From NCBI GenBank assembly GCA_012729815.1, contig JAAYCJ010000300.1, positions 1 through 62,580 of the forward strand: a DNA stretch of 62,580 nt, written 5' to 3'. The notes below the pieces were generated by a model. The model saw nothing but the letters and a program-made list of their open reading frames with translations, did no database searches and was not told the origin of the DNA. Positions 16,469 to 24,676 of this stretch are shown here, in pieces (within the stretch, counting starts at the first letter, position 1; each line of letters starts with the position of its first letter). The position numbers and the translations under genes are program-made. The DNA is from Phycisphaerae bacterium (GTDB taxonomy: Bacteria; Planctomycetota; Phycisphaerae; JAAYCJ01).

Positions 16469-17173
16469 ATGAGCCGCCGAACTGCCTCTTCCGCAAATCC
16501 GAAATTCGAAATCCGAAATCCGAAATCGTTTACGTTGATCGAGCTGTTGGTGGTGGTGGCGATCATCGCCGTGCTGGTCTCGATCCTGCTGCCGGCCCTC
16601 GCGGCGGCGCGGGAGCAGTCGCGGGCGGTGGCGTGCATGAGCAATCTGCGGCAGGTGGGCGTGGCCACGCAGAGCTATCTGTACGAGAATTCCGACTGGT
16701 TCCCAGCGGGCGGAATGACGGGAAACGCCAATCTCTGGAAGGTGCTGCTCTCGAAGTACCTGGCGGCGACGGCCAAGAAGCTCAACAGCCCGTGGATGGG
16801 CGATAACTGGACGCCGGTGTACGCGTGCCCGTCGGTGCCGGGTCCGACTGGGAGCTATGGGTATCATCAGAACGACTACAAGATCGCCTATCACGGCAGT
16901 CAAGGTTCGAACTACGGCATCGCGGGCTATTCGGGCGCGATGCCGGTGTCCGAACGGCTGGCGTCGATCCAGCGTCCGCTGGGTCTGGTGGCGTGGGTGG
17001 CCGACGGCGAACCGACCTCATCGGACTCGTTTATTTACATCCAGTGGCTGCCGGAGTACCCGGTGTTCTACCGGCACATTTCGACGCGGCATCGCGGCGA
17101 AACGAACATACTGTGGGTCGATTGGCACGTGGCGCCGGTGTATCCGACGCCGCGAGATTTCTTCATCTGGTAG
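16469..17173 (+). CDS. Pseudopilin with heptamer-encoded leader, H-X9-DW variant (cassette 2)
   Basis: A 234-residue pseudopilin. The leader ([13 protein letters not shown], about residues 6-18) is encoded by the heptamer tract, followed directly by [24 protein letters not shown] with the prepilin cleavage site before F and the conserved Glu at +5. The C-terminus has [12 protein letters not shown]: the spacing of H-X9-DG is exact but the Gly is Trp. The body (about 140 residues) matches the family pattern [11 protein letters not shown] and ACPSVPG. It lies 22 bp after the regulator gene and 23 bp before the glycosidase, so all three are one transcript. Its surface partner is not evident here. 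Confidence 0.88.
   Translation: MSRRTASSANPKFEIRNPKSFTLIELLVVVAIIAVLVSILLPALAAAREQSRAVACMSNLRQVGVATQSYLYENSDWFPAGGMTGNANLWKVLLSKYLAATAKKLNSPWMGDNWTPVYACPSVPGPTGSYGYHQNDYKIAYHGSQGSNYGIAGYSGAMPVSERLASIQRPLGLVAWVADGEPTSSDSFIYIQWLPEYPVFYRHISTRHRGETNILWVDWHVAPVYPTPRDFFIW
16499..16526 (+). repeat. CCGAAAT heptamer tandem array
   Basis: Four tandem 7-bp units (CCGAAAT, TCGAAAT, CCGAAAT, CCGAAAT) inside the pseudopilin leader, preceded by a near-unit CCGCAAAT. The unit is not a multiple of three, so gain or loss of one unit shifts the frame before the FTLIE signal. Confidence 0.9.
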
Positions 17174-17196
17174 ATACGGAATCGGAGTCGTATTCG

Positions 17197-19350
17197 ATGC
17201 GGCGGAGAATAGTGATTGCGGCGATTGGCGCCCTGTTGGTTCTGTGCGGCCGCGCGACGGCGGGGCAATTCCGATTCTGGATCGCAGCCCAGCGGGATTG
17301 GGCGAAGAATACGGGATTCTGCCTGGCCTTCGAGGACGCCTCCGCGGAAGGGCCCTGCCGGCTTGACGACGGCATGCGGTTCGTGCTGGCGGTCGCGGAC
17401 GGCGGGCGGTGGAACTACGCGTTTTACGACGGCCGGCTCGAAGCCGATCACACCTACCAGGTGAAAGCGACGATCGGGCCGAAGAGCTTCGGATTCTGGA
17501 TCGACAGCCAGTGCGCCAAGGAGATCGAGGCGGGGTTCGCTCCGACGAACGACTCATTGCTGATCAACCACCGCCCGCAGGGCTACACGGACGAGGCCGA
17601 CTACATTTTCGTGCCGATCGCGATGACGGTCACGCACAACGAAACGGTCTTCAGAGATATAGAGTTCCCTTCAGCCGAGCGCACGGTTCCGGAGTTTCTG
17701 GTGGCCGACTACCTGCCCTCGGAGAGCCTGAGCCTTCCGCTGGAACTCGCGGCGGACGACACGCTGGTGATCGAGTCTCGCATCAAGATCATCCGCCGCC
17801 CGTCGCTCGCCGACCATGCCCCTTACGTCGACGCCTACGGCCAGTGGCGGCACGATGACTGGCCGGGCAAGGTCCGATCGGACGAGGACCTGCGAAACCG
17901 GATCGCTGAGGAGGAGAAGGTTCTGGCCGACTGGCCCGCGCCGAGCGGCTACGACAAATACGGCGGCTGCGTCGAGGCCGGATGGAAGCAGGAGGCTACG
18001 GGCTTCTTCCGTGTCGTTCGGCGAGACGGGTTCTATTGGCTGATCTCGCCGGAGGGCCATCCGTGCTTTTACGTCGGTCTCTGCGGCGTGGGCTTGGATG
18101 CGGACACACGCTGGCCGCCGACGTCGGTGACCGGACGGGAATCGTTCTTCGAATGGCTGCCGCCGCGGGAGGGGCCGTTCGCCGAAGCGTGGATGCCGAA
18201 CGCCTGGGGACACGAAGGGGTGGATTTCTTCCTGCCGATTACCGCCAATCTGATCCGCAAGTACGGTGAGCCGTGGCGGACGAGGAAAAACGAGATTACG
18301 TTCCGTCGGATGAAGGCGTGGGGTTTCAGCGGCGGCGGCAAATGGGCGCGGCAGAACCCGGACCCGATCGCGTTCTCGTGGATGGTGGTGCTGAACCGGG
18401 CAGGCATTCCGGTGCTGGTGCGCCACCCGGACGTCTTCGATCCGAATGTGTGCGAGGTCTTCGAAAAGCATTTGGCCCAGCAGTGCGAGCAGTATCGCGA
18501 GAATCCGTGGATCATCGGCCTGTCGCTGGGCAACGAGGATGAGGAACTGATCCATAAGGGCGACGTCGAGAAGATCCTGGCCATGGCGGCGGATGTGCCG
18601 GCCAAGCGCGCCTTGGTGGACCACGCCCTGACAACGTTGTACGGAAGCGACATGAGCAAGCTGGCTGAGGCGTGGAAGGTTCAAAACGCTGCGAGCATCG
18701 AGACGCTCTACGCCGCTGAACCGTCGGTCTCGCCCGGCGACGCCGAAACCTTGCGCCAGTTCTACGCCGACCGCTACTACGCGTTCGTCTACCAGACGAT
18801 CAAGAAGCACGATCCGAACCACCTGTACTGCGGATTCTGGATTCCCGGATGGCGGGCGATCTGGGGATACTCAGCCGACTGGAAGATCATCTCGCGGCAT
18901 TGCGACTTGATCGGCTACGACCACTACGCCCACGACTTCGCCCACGAGACGCTGGTGAAGATGATGGCCGAGACGGACAAGCCTGTGCTGTGCGGCGAAT
19001 TCGGCTACGCGCCATCCTACGACGCCCGCCGCGGTTTCGCCGTGCGGACGAACTGGGGCGAGGTCCGGACCGACGAACAGGCGGGCCGCGAGTATCAGCG
19101 GTGGATGGCGCTGGCGGCTGAAAACCCGCACTGCGTCGGCGCATTTCTGTTCTGTCATCACGACCAGTCATGCCTCGGCCGCTCACACGGAAAGGAGCTC
19201 GCCCTGCAGTACGGCGAAGCCTACGCGTGGGGTCTGGTCGACGTGACCGACACGCCCAAATGGGACTACGTCCGGCGCGTCCGCGAGGCGAACCTGACGG
19301 CGACCGCCCAGCGTTTGGCCGCGACGAAGGCGGCTGCGGGAAACAAGTAG
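17197..19350 (+). CDS. Secreted clan GH-A glycosidase, GH50 agarase-like (cassette 2)
   Basis: About 717 residues. The signal peptide (MRRRIVIAAIGALLVLCGRATAG) is cleaved near residue 23. A carbohydrate-binding-like beta-rich region follows. The catalytic part resembles agarase-type enzymes: GFFRVVRRDGFYWLISPEGHPCFYVGLCGV at about 268-297, then the acid/base in GLSLGNEDEE (E447) and the nucleophile in LCGEFGY (E601). ATG 17197 is chosen because it gives a clean signal peptide; it starts 23 bp after the pseudopilin stop. Agar or a related marine galactan is a possible substrate, but GH5 or GH50-like proteins of this type also act on other glycans. Confidence 0.78.
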   Translation: MRRRIVIAAIGALLVLCGRATAGQFRFWIAAQRDWAKNTGFCLAFEDASAEGPCRLDDGMRFVLAVADGGRWNYAFYDGRLEADHTYQVKATIGPKSFGFWIDSQCAKEIEAGFAPTNDSLLINHRPQGYTDEADYIFVPIAMTVTHNETVFRDIEFPSAERTVPEFLVADYLPSESLSLPLELAADDTLVIESRIKIIRRPSLADHAPYVDAYGQWRHDDWPGKVRSDEDLRNRIAEEEKVLADWPAPSGYDKYGGCVEAGWKQEATGFFRVVRRDGFYWLISPEGHPCFYVGLCGVGLDADTRWPPTSVTGRESFFEWLPPREGPFAEAWMPNAWGHEGVDFFLPITANLIRKYGEPWRTRKNEITFRRMKAWGFSGGGKWARQNPDPIAFSWMVVLNRAGIPVLVRHPDVFDPNVCEVFEKHLAQQCEQYRENPWIIGLSLGNEDEELIHKGDVEKILAMAADVPAKRALVDHALTTLYGSDMSKLAEAWKVQNAASIETLYAAEPSVSPGDAETLRQFYADRYYAFVYQTIKKHDPNHLYCGFWIPGWRAIWGYSADWKIISRHCDLIGYDHYAHDFAHETLVKMMAETDKPVLCGEFGYAPSYDARRGFAVRTNWGEVRTDEQAGREYQRWMALAAENPHCVGAFLFCHHDQSCLGRSHGKELALQYGEAYAWGLVDVTDTPKWDYVRRVREANLTATAQRLAATKAAAGNK

Positions 19351-19391
19351 CGAAGAGGCAAACGCCGCGGCGGCCCGGTGCGTCTCACACC

Positions 19392-20048
19392 TCATCCGGC
19401 GACGTGGGTCCAGGCGGGGAAGACCTCGGAGAGCCCCTCGGTAATCAACTGGGCGGCGACCGCGGCCAGGATCAGGCCGTAGACCCGGGTGAGCACCCGT
19501 GGAATCGTCTCGCCGAGCATCTGATAGATCGGATGGGCGAACAGCAGGGTCAGGAGCGTTATGAACATGACGACGCCGAGACCGACGACGAGCATCGCCT
19601 GGTCGAGCCACGTCTGGGCGTTGGAACCGTAGATGATGACGGTGGAAATCGAACCGGGCCCGGCGATCATGGGAATCGACAGCGGAACCACCACCTCGCG
19701 GAAACGGACCTTGGCCTGCTGGTAGGCGGAGCCCTCCTTGTCCTGCGTCTCGGGATCGATGAAGATGAGCCGGCCGTAGAGCATATTGATCCCGACGATC
19801 AGGATGACGATGCCGCCGCCGATGCGAAAACTGGGCAGGTCGATGCCGAACGCGTCCAACATCGGCTGACCGCCCAGAAGAAAGATCAGCAGAATGGCGG
19901 TTCCGGTCGCGATGATCAGCAGGGCAAGCGTCCAGCGGACCTTGCGCTGCTCAAAGTCGGCGGCTTGGAACCAGACCGGGATCTTGCTGAGCGGATTGAC
20001 GATCGCCAGCAGCGCGACAAAGAAGTTGATGGCAAAGGTCCAATGCAT
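19392..20048 (-). CDS. MarC-family integral membrane protein
   Basis: A 218-residue protein with six predicted transmembrane segments. The start is MHWTFAINFFVALLAIVNPLSKIPVWFQ; the FFVALLAIVNPL-KIP segment and the later PLSIPMIAGPGSISTVI are the two NP/GPG signatures of the MarC (UPF0056) family. ATG 20048 is chosen because it follows CCGGAGAC at the right distance and gives the usual family length. MarC proteins are inner-membrane proteins of undetermined function despite their old name linking them to multiple antibiotic resistance. It is convergent with the glycosidase of cassette 2, 41 bp apart. Confidence 0.9.
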   Translation of the reverse strand: MHWTFAINFFVALLAIVNPLSKIPVWFQAADFEQRKVRWTLALLIIATGTAILLIFLLGGQPMLDAFGIDLPSFRIGGGIVILIVGINMLYGRLIFIDPETQDKEGSAYQQAKVRFREVVVPLSIPMIAGPGSISTVIIYGSNAQTWLDQAMLVVGLGVVMFITLLTLLFAHPIYQMLGETIPRVLTRVYGLILAAVAAQLITEGLSEVFPAWTHVAG

Positions 20049-20246
20049 GTGACTGTCTCCGGCTAACTTACCCGATTCCTTCAAGCGCCGCATCGACGCT
20101 TGTTTGTTATTCTCGGACCCGACCTGCGGGATTTCAAGGCTTGCCGACGGAAGTCAATCGGCCACAATAGCATGCTTCGTACCGCGGTGGCGCGGGATAT
20201 GTGGTAGAGAGCCTTTTCCAGACAAGACTCGTGCAGGAGACATCAG

Positions 20247-20576
20247 GTGAAAGACGCCGTTTCGTTCGATGATTTCGTCAGGCTGGACATCCGGATCGGC
20301 CGGATCGTCTCGGCTGAGAAGGTCGAGGGCGCCGACAAGCTCATCCGGCTGCGGGTCGATCTGGGAGATCACACGCGGCAGATCGTGGCCGGGATGGCCG
20401 AGTTCTTTTCGCCCTCGCACCTGGAGGGCAAGCTCGTGCCGGTGCTGGTGAACCTGGCCCCCAGAACGTTTCGCGGCCTGGCCTCGGAGGGCATGATCCT
20501 GGCCGCCGACGTGGCCGGCTGCCCGATCCTGCTGCATCCGGAATCCGACGTGCCCCCCGGCAGCATCGTCCGCTGA
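20247..20576 (+). CDS. Stand-alone tRNA-binding domain protein (MetG C-terminal/CsaA-like)
   Basis: A 109-residue OB-fold protein that matches the tRNA-binding C-terminal domain of methionyl-tRNA synthetase. Key segments are FDDFVRLDIRIGRIVSAEKVEGADKLIRLRVDLG, RQIVAGMAEFFSPSHLEGKLVPVLVNLAPR and the GLASEGMILAA motif. In other bacteria such free domains (Trbp111, CsaA) bind tRNA or act as chaperones; here it might also be a detached MetG domain working in trans. GTG start with AGGAGA 7 nt upstream. No MetG gene is in the window. Confidence 0.88.
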   Translation: MKDAVSFDDFVRLDIRIGRIVSAEKVEGADKLIRLRVDLGDHTRQIVAGMAEFFSPSHLEGKLVPVLVNLAPRTFRGLASEGMILAADVAGCPILLHPESDVPPGSIVR

Positions 20577-20653
20577 GCGTCCTTCCAACGGCCGGCACGA
20601 TCTGGTATCCTCGCGAAGTACGCTTCCGCAGCGGCTTGTTCAGGAGGATTGCA

Positions 20654-21430
20654 GTGACTGACAAACCCGTGGCCTTGGTGACCGGCGGGTCTCGCGGCAT
20701 CGGCTGCGGCATCGCCGAGATGCTCGGTTCGATCGGTTACCGCGTCGCCGTCAATTACCGTCGCTCAGCCGACGAGGCGAGGCAACTGGTCGATCGGATC
20801 GTCGCCGCCGGCGGCGAGGCGGCTGCGTTCCAAGCCGACATCGGTCTGGACGCGGACCGGCAACGGCTGGTCGAGGAGCTCCGTTCGCGGTTCGGGCGGA
20901 TCGACCTGCTGGTCAACAACGCCGGCCAGGCCCCATCGGTGCGGGCTGACATCCTCGAAGCATCGCAGGAGAGCTTCGACCGGCTGATCGAGACGAACCT
21001 CAAGGGCCCCTACTTCCTGACCCAGGCGGTGGCGAACTGGATGCTGGAGCTGAAGGGCCGCATCGGCAGCTACCGGCCGAAGATCGTCTTCGTCACGAGC
21101 ATCTCAGCCGAGGCGGCTTCGATCAACCGCGGCGACTACTGCATCAGCAAAGCGGGCCTTTCGATGGCGGCCCGGCTGTTCGCGGTCCGCCTGGCCGCCG
21201 AAGACATCGGCGTCTTTGAGATCCGACCAGGTATCATCGAAACGGACATGACAGCCGGCGTGAAGGACAAATACAACGCCCTGATCGCCGACGGCTTGGT
21301 CCCTCAACAGCGATGGGGCACGCCGCGGGACATCGCCCAAGCGATCCGCGCGATCGCTCAGGACCTCCTGCCATTCTCAACCGGCGCCGTGATCAACGTC
21401 GACGGCGGCCTGACCCTGCCGCGACTGTAG
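20654..21430 (+). CDS. Short-chain dehydrogenase/reductase, FabG-like
   Basis: A 258-residue classical SDR. GGSRGIGCGIAEMLG (TGxxxGxG cofactor site, residues 9-23), the NNAG motif (LLVNNAGQAP, about 91), and the catalytic Ser...YxxxK at about 154-171 (VTSISAEAASINRGDYCISKAGLSMAA) are all present. The C-terminus has GAVINVDGGLTLPRL, as in 3-oxoacyl-ACP reductases. The start is GTG with a perfect AGGAGG 6 nt upstream. It could reduce ketoacyl or sugar-type substrates. Its 3' end overlaps the convergent flavoprotein gene by 54 bp. Confidence 0.88.
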   Translation: MTDKPVALVTGGSRGIGCGIAEMLGSIGYRVAVNYRRSADEARQLVDRIVAAGGEAAAFQADIGLDADRQRLVEELRSRFGRIDLLVNNAGQAPSVRADILEASQESFDRLIETNLKGPYFLTQAVANWMLELKGRIGSYRPKIVFVTSISAEAASINRGDYCISKAGLSMAARLFAVRLAAEDIGVFEIRPGIIETDMTAGVKDKYNALIADGLVPQQRWGTPRDIAQAIRAIAQDLLPFSTGAVINVDGGLTLPRL

Positions 21431-23377
21431 GCACTTCATGTACACTTTCTCAAATGGCTCAGGCTGGTAGTCGCACCGGCGGACGGAAATCCGTTCGGTT
21501 CGGAAGAAATGAGAGTGGTTTGGATCGAAGCGGGTGGCGAAGATACAGCCGCGCAGGTCCTGGTTCTCCGGGACATAGCGCCACGGCCGACCATCGGGAT
21601 CGGTGAGCTTTTCGTGGATCGGTTTGCCTTGGTCGGATCGGACCAGCGCCGAGCCGCGACTGCCGCCGCCGGCCTGCAGGTAGGCCAGGATGTTCTGAAG
21701 GTACGCGATGGCGGTCAGCAGCAGGTTCTCCGCCCGGAACGCGTCGCGGGCCGCTTCGGCGCTGTCGCCTCGCCAGCCGTCGGTCCGGGCCTGGCGGTAG
21801 AGCCCGCTCAACTCGTCCAGCGTCCGCTCGACCTGCCCCCGTTCGCGCATCACGCGGGCGGCGCGGTCCATCGCCAGTTGCACCCGCCCGATCACTTCCC
21901 GGCCCGAAAGCTTGCCGTCGAGTTTCCGGCTATAGCGGCCACTCAACTCCTGCGAATCGATTGCCGCCGATCCGCCGTCCTTCATCTGCCGCAGCCTATC
22001 GAAGATCGCCCGCGCCGCGCGGTGCGCGCCGACCTGGCCGGCGTTGAGGGCCGATCCGCCGGGCCGGCGGACGCCGTGCGTGCCCGCCAACTCGCCCACC
22101 ACGTACAGGTCCGGCAGGTCGCTTTGCCAGTCGAGATCGACCTGAATGCCGCCGTTGTTGTGCTGGGCGCAGGCGGCGATCTCCAGCGGCTCGACTCGCA
22201 GATCGACGCCATGCTCGCGGTAGAACTCCACCGCGGGCGGATTGATCGCCGCCAGCCGTTCGTACGGCGTCTCGTGTGTCGCGCTTCGCGACTGGAGATA
22301 GTCGCGGGCCTCAGGCTGGAGCGCTTCGATGGCGAAGCGTCCGGCGTCGCTGCGCGGATTGGCTCGGAAATCGAGGAAGACCCGCCGGCCGGCAAGCTGC
22401 TCGCGATAGACAGCCAGGTCCACCAGCGACGAGGCGTCCGGCAGGTGGTCCACGTCGAACGGCCACTGGTAGCCCTTCAGGAAAATCAGCGACGCCTGGC
22501 GCTCGATCCGCGGCAGGCAGTCGTTGAGGAAATCGCGTTCGGCACCATGCTCGTCCACGCTGAAGAGTCGCGGGATCGCCTGGAGGTAACTGCCCGAAAC
22601 GTTCCATCGCGGCCTGACCGACGCCAATCCAAACTGCCACTCCGAAAGATTCACGCCCGCCGCGCCACGGGCCAGCAGCAGCCCGTGAACGCTGAAGATG
22701 CCGGGCGGATAGACGCGCGTGGCAAACAGCATACCCGGTCCGCCGGTGGCCACGACGACGAACCGCGAGTCGATGGCAACCAGCCTCGTCTCGCCGCTGC
22801 GGGCGGCGTTCAGGTCGAAAAAGACGCCAACCCACCGATCGCCACGGCGCTCCAGGTCCACCAGTTCAAGGCCATCGCGCCGAGGCACACCGAGCCGCTC
22901 GGCCTTGGCCTCCAGCGCTTCGCTCATGTACCGGCTGGTCAGCGGACCGGCCGACGTCGCGCTCTGATAGGGGTCGTTGTCGGTCTGGTACCCAGCGAAC
23001 GCCCCGAACGCATCGTGCGGAAATGGCACGCCAAGATCGACCAGGTGATAGAACTCCCGCAGCGAACCGACGGCTTCGACCAAAGCCGTATCGTGATGGC
23101 AGCACCCGCCTCGCGTCAACGTCGCCGCCCACTCGACCGCCGCAACGGCTGCCGTCGGCGAGGTGCCCAGCTTGTAGTACGTCTGCTTGTCCGACCCGCT
23201 GCAACGCGACGTGCCCCAGGCAAAACTGTTGCTGACCCACAACACCCGCTTGGCAAGATCCTCTTCGCCATCCTGCCGCAGCCGCTCGGCCAGACGCACC
23301 ACCGCATTCCCGCCAGCCGCGCCGGCCCCGATCACCAGCACCGACGCCGAACCCGCCAGATCCACCTTCAAGTTCAC
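21377..23377 (-). CDS. FAD-binding protein, fumarate reductase/L-aspartate oxidase-like
   Basis: A 666-residue flavoprotein. Residues 12-24 (SVLVIGAGAAGGNA) form the FAD Rossmann dinucleotide motif. Mid-protein segments VVVATGGPGMLF and QHNNGGIQVDL, then VVGELAGTHGVRRPGGSALNAGQVGAHRAARAIF, match the flavin-contacting regions of SdhA/FrdA/NadB. The TSRCSGSDKQTYYKLG region is typical of an uncharacterised subgroup of this superfamily. GTG start. The C-terminus extends past the usual end and overlaps the SDR gene. It lies downstream of rnpA-yidD. Probable role: oxidation or reduction of a dicarboxylate-type substrate; the partner electron carrier is not evident. Confidence 0.8.
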   Translation of the reverse strand: MNLKVDLAGSASVLVIGAGAAGGNAVVRLAERLRQDGEEDLAKRVLWVSNSFAWGTSRCSGSDKQTYYKLGTSPTAAVAAVEWAATLTRGGCCHHDTALVEAVGSLREFYHLVDLGVPFPHDAFGAFAGYQTDNDPYQSATSAGPLTSRYMSEALEAKAERLGVPRRDGLELVDLERRGDRWVGVFFDLNAARSGETRLVAIDSRFVVVATGGPGMLFATRVYPPGIFSVHGLLLARGAAGVNLSEWQFGLASVRPRWNVSGSYLQAIPRLFSVDEHGAERDFLNDCLPRIERQASLIFLKGYQWPFDVDHLPDASSLVDLAVYREQLAGRRVFLDFRANPRSDAGRFAIEALQPEARDYLQSRSATHETPYERLAAINPPAVEFYREHGVDLRVEPLEIAACAQHNNGGIQVDLDWQSDLPDLYVVGELAGTHGVRRPGGSALNAGQVGAHRAARAIFDRLRQMKDGGSAAIDSQELSGRYSRKLDGKLSGREVIGRVQLAMDRAARVMRERGQVERTLDELSGLYRQARTDGWRGDSAEAARDAFRAENLLLTAIAYLQNILAYLQAGGGSRGSALVRSDQGKPIHEKLTDPDGRPWRYVPENQDLRGCIFATRFDPNHSHFFRTERISVRRCDYQPEPFEKVYMKCLQSRQGQAAVDVDHGAG

Positions 23378-23401
23378 CAGCCTCTGCTCCTGAATGCCTC
23401 T

Positions 23402-23629
23402 TTAAGGCTCGTCGTAGCCGCCCTTGCAGAACGGGTTGCACCGAAGAATCCGGTAAAGCCCCTTGAGTGCCCCTCGCCACGGACCGTACTTGCGCACGGC
23501 CGTCACGAAATAGTCGCTGCAGGTGGGCACGAACCGGCACTGGCCGCCCAGAAGCGGGCTCAGGGTGGCCTTGTAGACCCGCACCAGTCCGATCAGCAGC
23601 CGTGAAACGGCCCGGTCCATCCAATTCAT
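23402..23629 (-). CDS. yidD: Membrane protein insertion efficiency factor YidD
   Basis: A 75-residue YidD protein. It starts MNWMDRAVSRLLIGLVRVYKATLSPLLGGQCRFVPTCSDYF and ends NPFCKGGYDEP. The cysteines in QCRFVPTCS and RCNPFCKGG and the KATLSPLLG helix are diagnostic. YidD sits at the inner membrane and assists YidC in inserting membrane proteins. ATG 23629 is preferred over the upstream in-frame ATG at 23647 by homologous length. It is 25 bp downstream of rnpA, the standard neighbour. Confidence 0.95.
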   Translation of the reverse strand: MNWMDRAVSRLLIGLVRVYKATLSPLLGGQCRFVPTCSDYFVTAVRKYGPWRGALKGLYRILRCNPFCKGGYDEP

Positions 23630-23654
23630 CGCCGTGCCTTCAAGCAACGCTCAA

Positions 23655-24002
23655 CTACTTTTCAACTCGTGCGGCGGCGTCTTTTAAAATCCGGGCCACC
23701 TGATCCACGGACTCCGGCACGCTCCGCGGCACACAGACGATGTCCATCGCGCCCAGCTCGTGCTGGCTGAGCCGGAACGCCTCGCGGATCATCCGCTTGA
23801 CCCGATTGCGGACGACCGCCCCGCCCAGCCGCTTGGGGGCTGAGATCCCCAGACGCGGATGACCCAGACGGTTGGGCTGCAGGATCACCACCATCGGCCC
23901 GAGCTTGACCCGCCGTCCGGTCCGGTAGACCTCGGCGAACTCCCGTTCGGCCCGGATGCGCATCCGAGGTCCAAACCTGTATCGCCGTCCGGTTTCCGTC
24001 AT
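23655..24002 (-). CDS. rnpA: Ribonuclease P protein component
   Basis: A 115-residue RnpA. The RNR motif [15 protein letters not shown] at about residues 63-77 and the [10 protein letters not shown] segment are diagnostic. It binds the 5' leader of pre-tRNA as part of RNase P. ATG 24002 ([16 protein letters not shown]) gives normal length; the frame is open further upstream. The usual order rpmH-rnpA-yidD is broken here: no rpmH lies upstream, where the divergent clpS gene sits, so rnpA must use its own promoter. Confidence 0.95.
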   Translation of the reverse strand: MTETGRRYRFGPRMRIRAEREFAEVYRTGRRVKLGPMVVILQPNRLGHPRLGISAPKRLGGAVVRNRVKRMIREAFRLSQHELGAMDIVCVPRSVPESVDQVARILKDAAARVEK

Positions 24003-24068
24003 CGACTTGCAGCCTATAATCTCCGTGCGTATTATATAACATTGGATTAGTCTTTGGCTTGTGAAACC
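24003..24068. promoter_or_regulatory. Divergent rnpA/clpS promoter region
   Basis: An A+T-rich stretch with TATAAT on the plus strand at 24015-24020 and on the minus strand (ATTATA) at 24031-24036, the latter about 30 nt before the rnpA start. No convincing -35 element accompanies either hexamer. Confidence 0.4.
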
Positions 24069-24359
24069 ATGACACAGGAGCAGGAAAAACCGACCGCGGT
24101 GGACGAAGCGCGTCCACAGACCCACACGCCCCCTCCCTACAAGGTGATTCTCCACAACGACGACGTCAACTACATGGAGTATGTGGTCGAGACGATCGCC
24201 AAACTCACGCCGCTTTCAACCGAAGAGGCGGTCATCAAGGCGCTCGAAGCCCACAACGCCGGCTTGGCCGTGCTGCTGGTCTGTCACAAGGAGCGGGCGG
24301 AACTGTACCAGGAGCAGTTCCAGTCGGCCAGCCTGACCGTGACGATCGAACCCGACTGA
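24069..24359 (+). CDS. clpS: ATP-dependent Clp protease adaptor ClpS
   Basis: A 96-residue ClpS. The core is [58 protein letters not shown], with the N-degron-pocket residues in LHNDD and the HxxG/A signature in EAHNAGLAV. ClpS recruits N-end rule substrates to ClpA/ClpC. ATG 24069 (MTQEQEK) is preferred; an upstream TTG is in frame. A Pro/Thr-rich linker precedes the domain. Single gene, divergent from rnpA. Confidence 0.93.
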   Translation: MTQEQEKPTAVDEARPQTHTPPPYKVILHNDDVNYMEYVVETIAKLTPLSTEEAVIKALEAHNAGLAVLLVCHKERAELYQEQFQSASLTVTIEPD

Positions 24360-24438
24360 TCCGCAACAGTACCTTCCACCGCATTCTTTGACTCCAGGGA
24401 AGTGAATCTGAGTACGAACGGCTTCGTAATCGGCGGGC

Positions 24439-24509
24439 AAAAAAACACTTGGGAAAGACTTTTACTCTCTCTCCCAAGTGCTCTCGAACTACTCTCTCTC
24501 CCAGACTGA
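24439..24509 (-). ncRNA. Candidate small RNA of about 71 nt
   Basis: On the minus strand a promoter (TTGACA, 17 bp, TAACAT at 24544-24516) points into a non-coding stretch that ends in a strong intrinsic terminator: a 9-bp stem CACTTGGGA/TCCCAAGTG (24446-24454 and 24472-24480) followed by seven T residues (24445-24439). The predicted transcript begins near 24509. It contains two exact copies of TGGGAGAGAGAGTA (24503-24490 and 24476-24463) 27 nt apart, one in the 5' part and one in the terminator loop. No ORF fits. It is separate from tkt, whose own terminator lies upstream at 24614-24654. Function is unknown. Confidence 0.6.
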
Positions 24510-24515
24510 AGACCT

Positions 24516-24544
24516 ATGTTACAGGAAAAGGCAGGCCCTGTCAA
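24516..24544 (-). promoter_or_regulatory. Sigma70-type promoter of small RNA candidate
   Basis: On the minus strand, a consensus -35 TTGACA (24544-24539), a 17-bp spacer and -10 TAACAT (24521-24516). Confidence 0.65.
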
Positions 24545-24613
24545 GGGGGAAAATCGCCGCGGCCCAACGAGTTCGAACTCCACTTTAACGCACGTTCGAT
24601 TAAACACTTGCGC

Positions 24614-24654
24614 AAAAAAACCGGCCCCGAACGTGGGTCCGGGGCCGGTTTTTT
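24614..24654 (-). terminator. Intrinsic terminator of the transketolase gene
   Basis: An inverted repeat CCGGCCCCG...CGGGGCCGG flanked by A and T runs, 23 bp after the tkt stop. The minus-strand RNA ends in a run of U, and the plus strand also has a T run, so it could work in both directions. Confidence 0.85.
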
Positions 24655-24676
24655 CTTCGCAAACGTCGGCTGAGTC

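Noticed and set aside
16499-16526. CRISPR-like array reading of the heptamer units
   Set aside because: The units are 7 bp with no spacers and no cas genes are present, so this is a simple tandem repeat.
21509-23605. A 698-codon open frame opposite the flavoprotein gene
   Set aside because: Composition is that of a reverse-strand shadow; the minus-strand protein has the FAD and substrate motifs.
24566-24590. A sequence resembling a tRNA T-arm (GAGTTCGAACTCC) near the sRNA candidate
   Set aside because: No acceptor, D- or anticodon arm can be folded around it, so it is not a tRNA.
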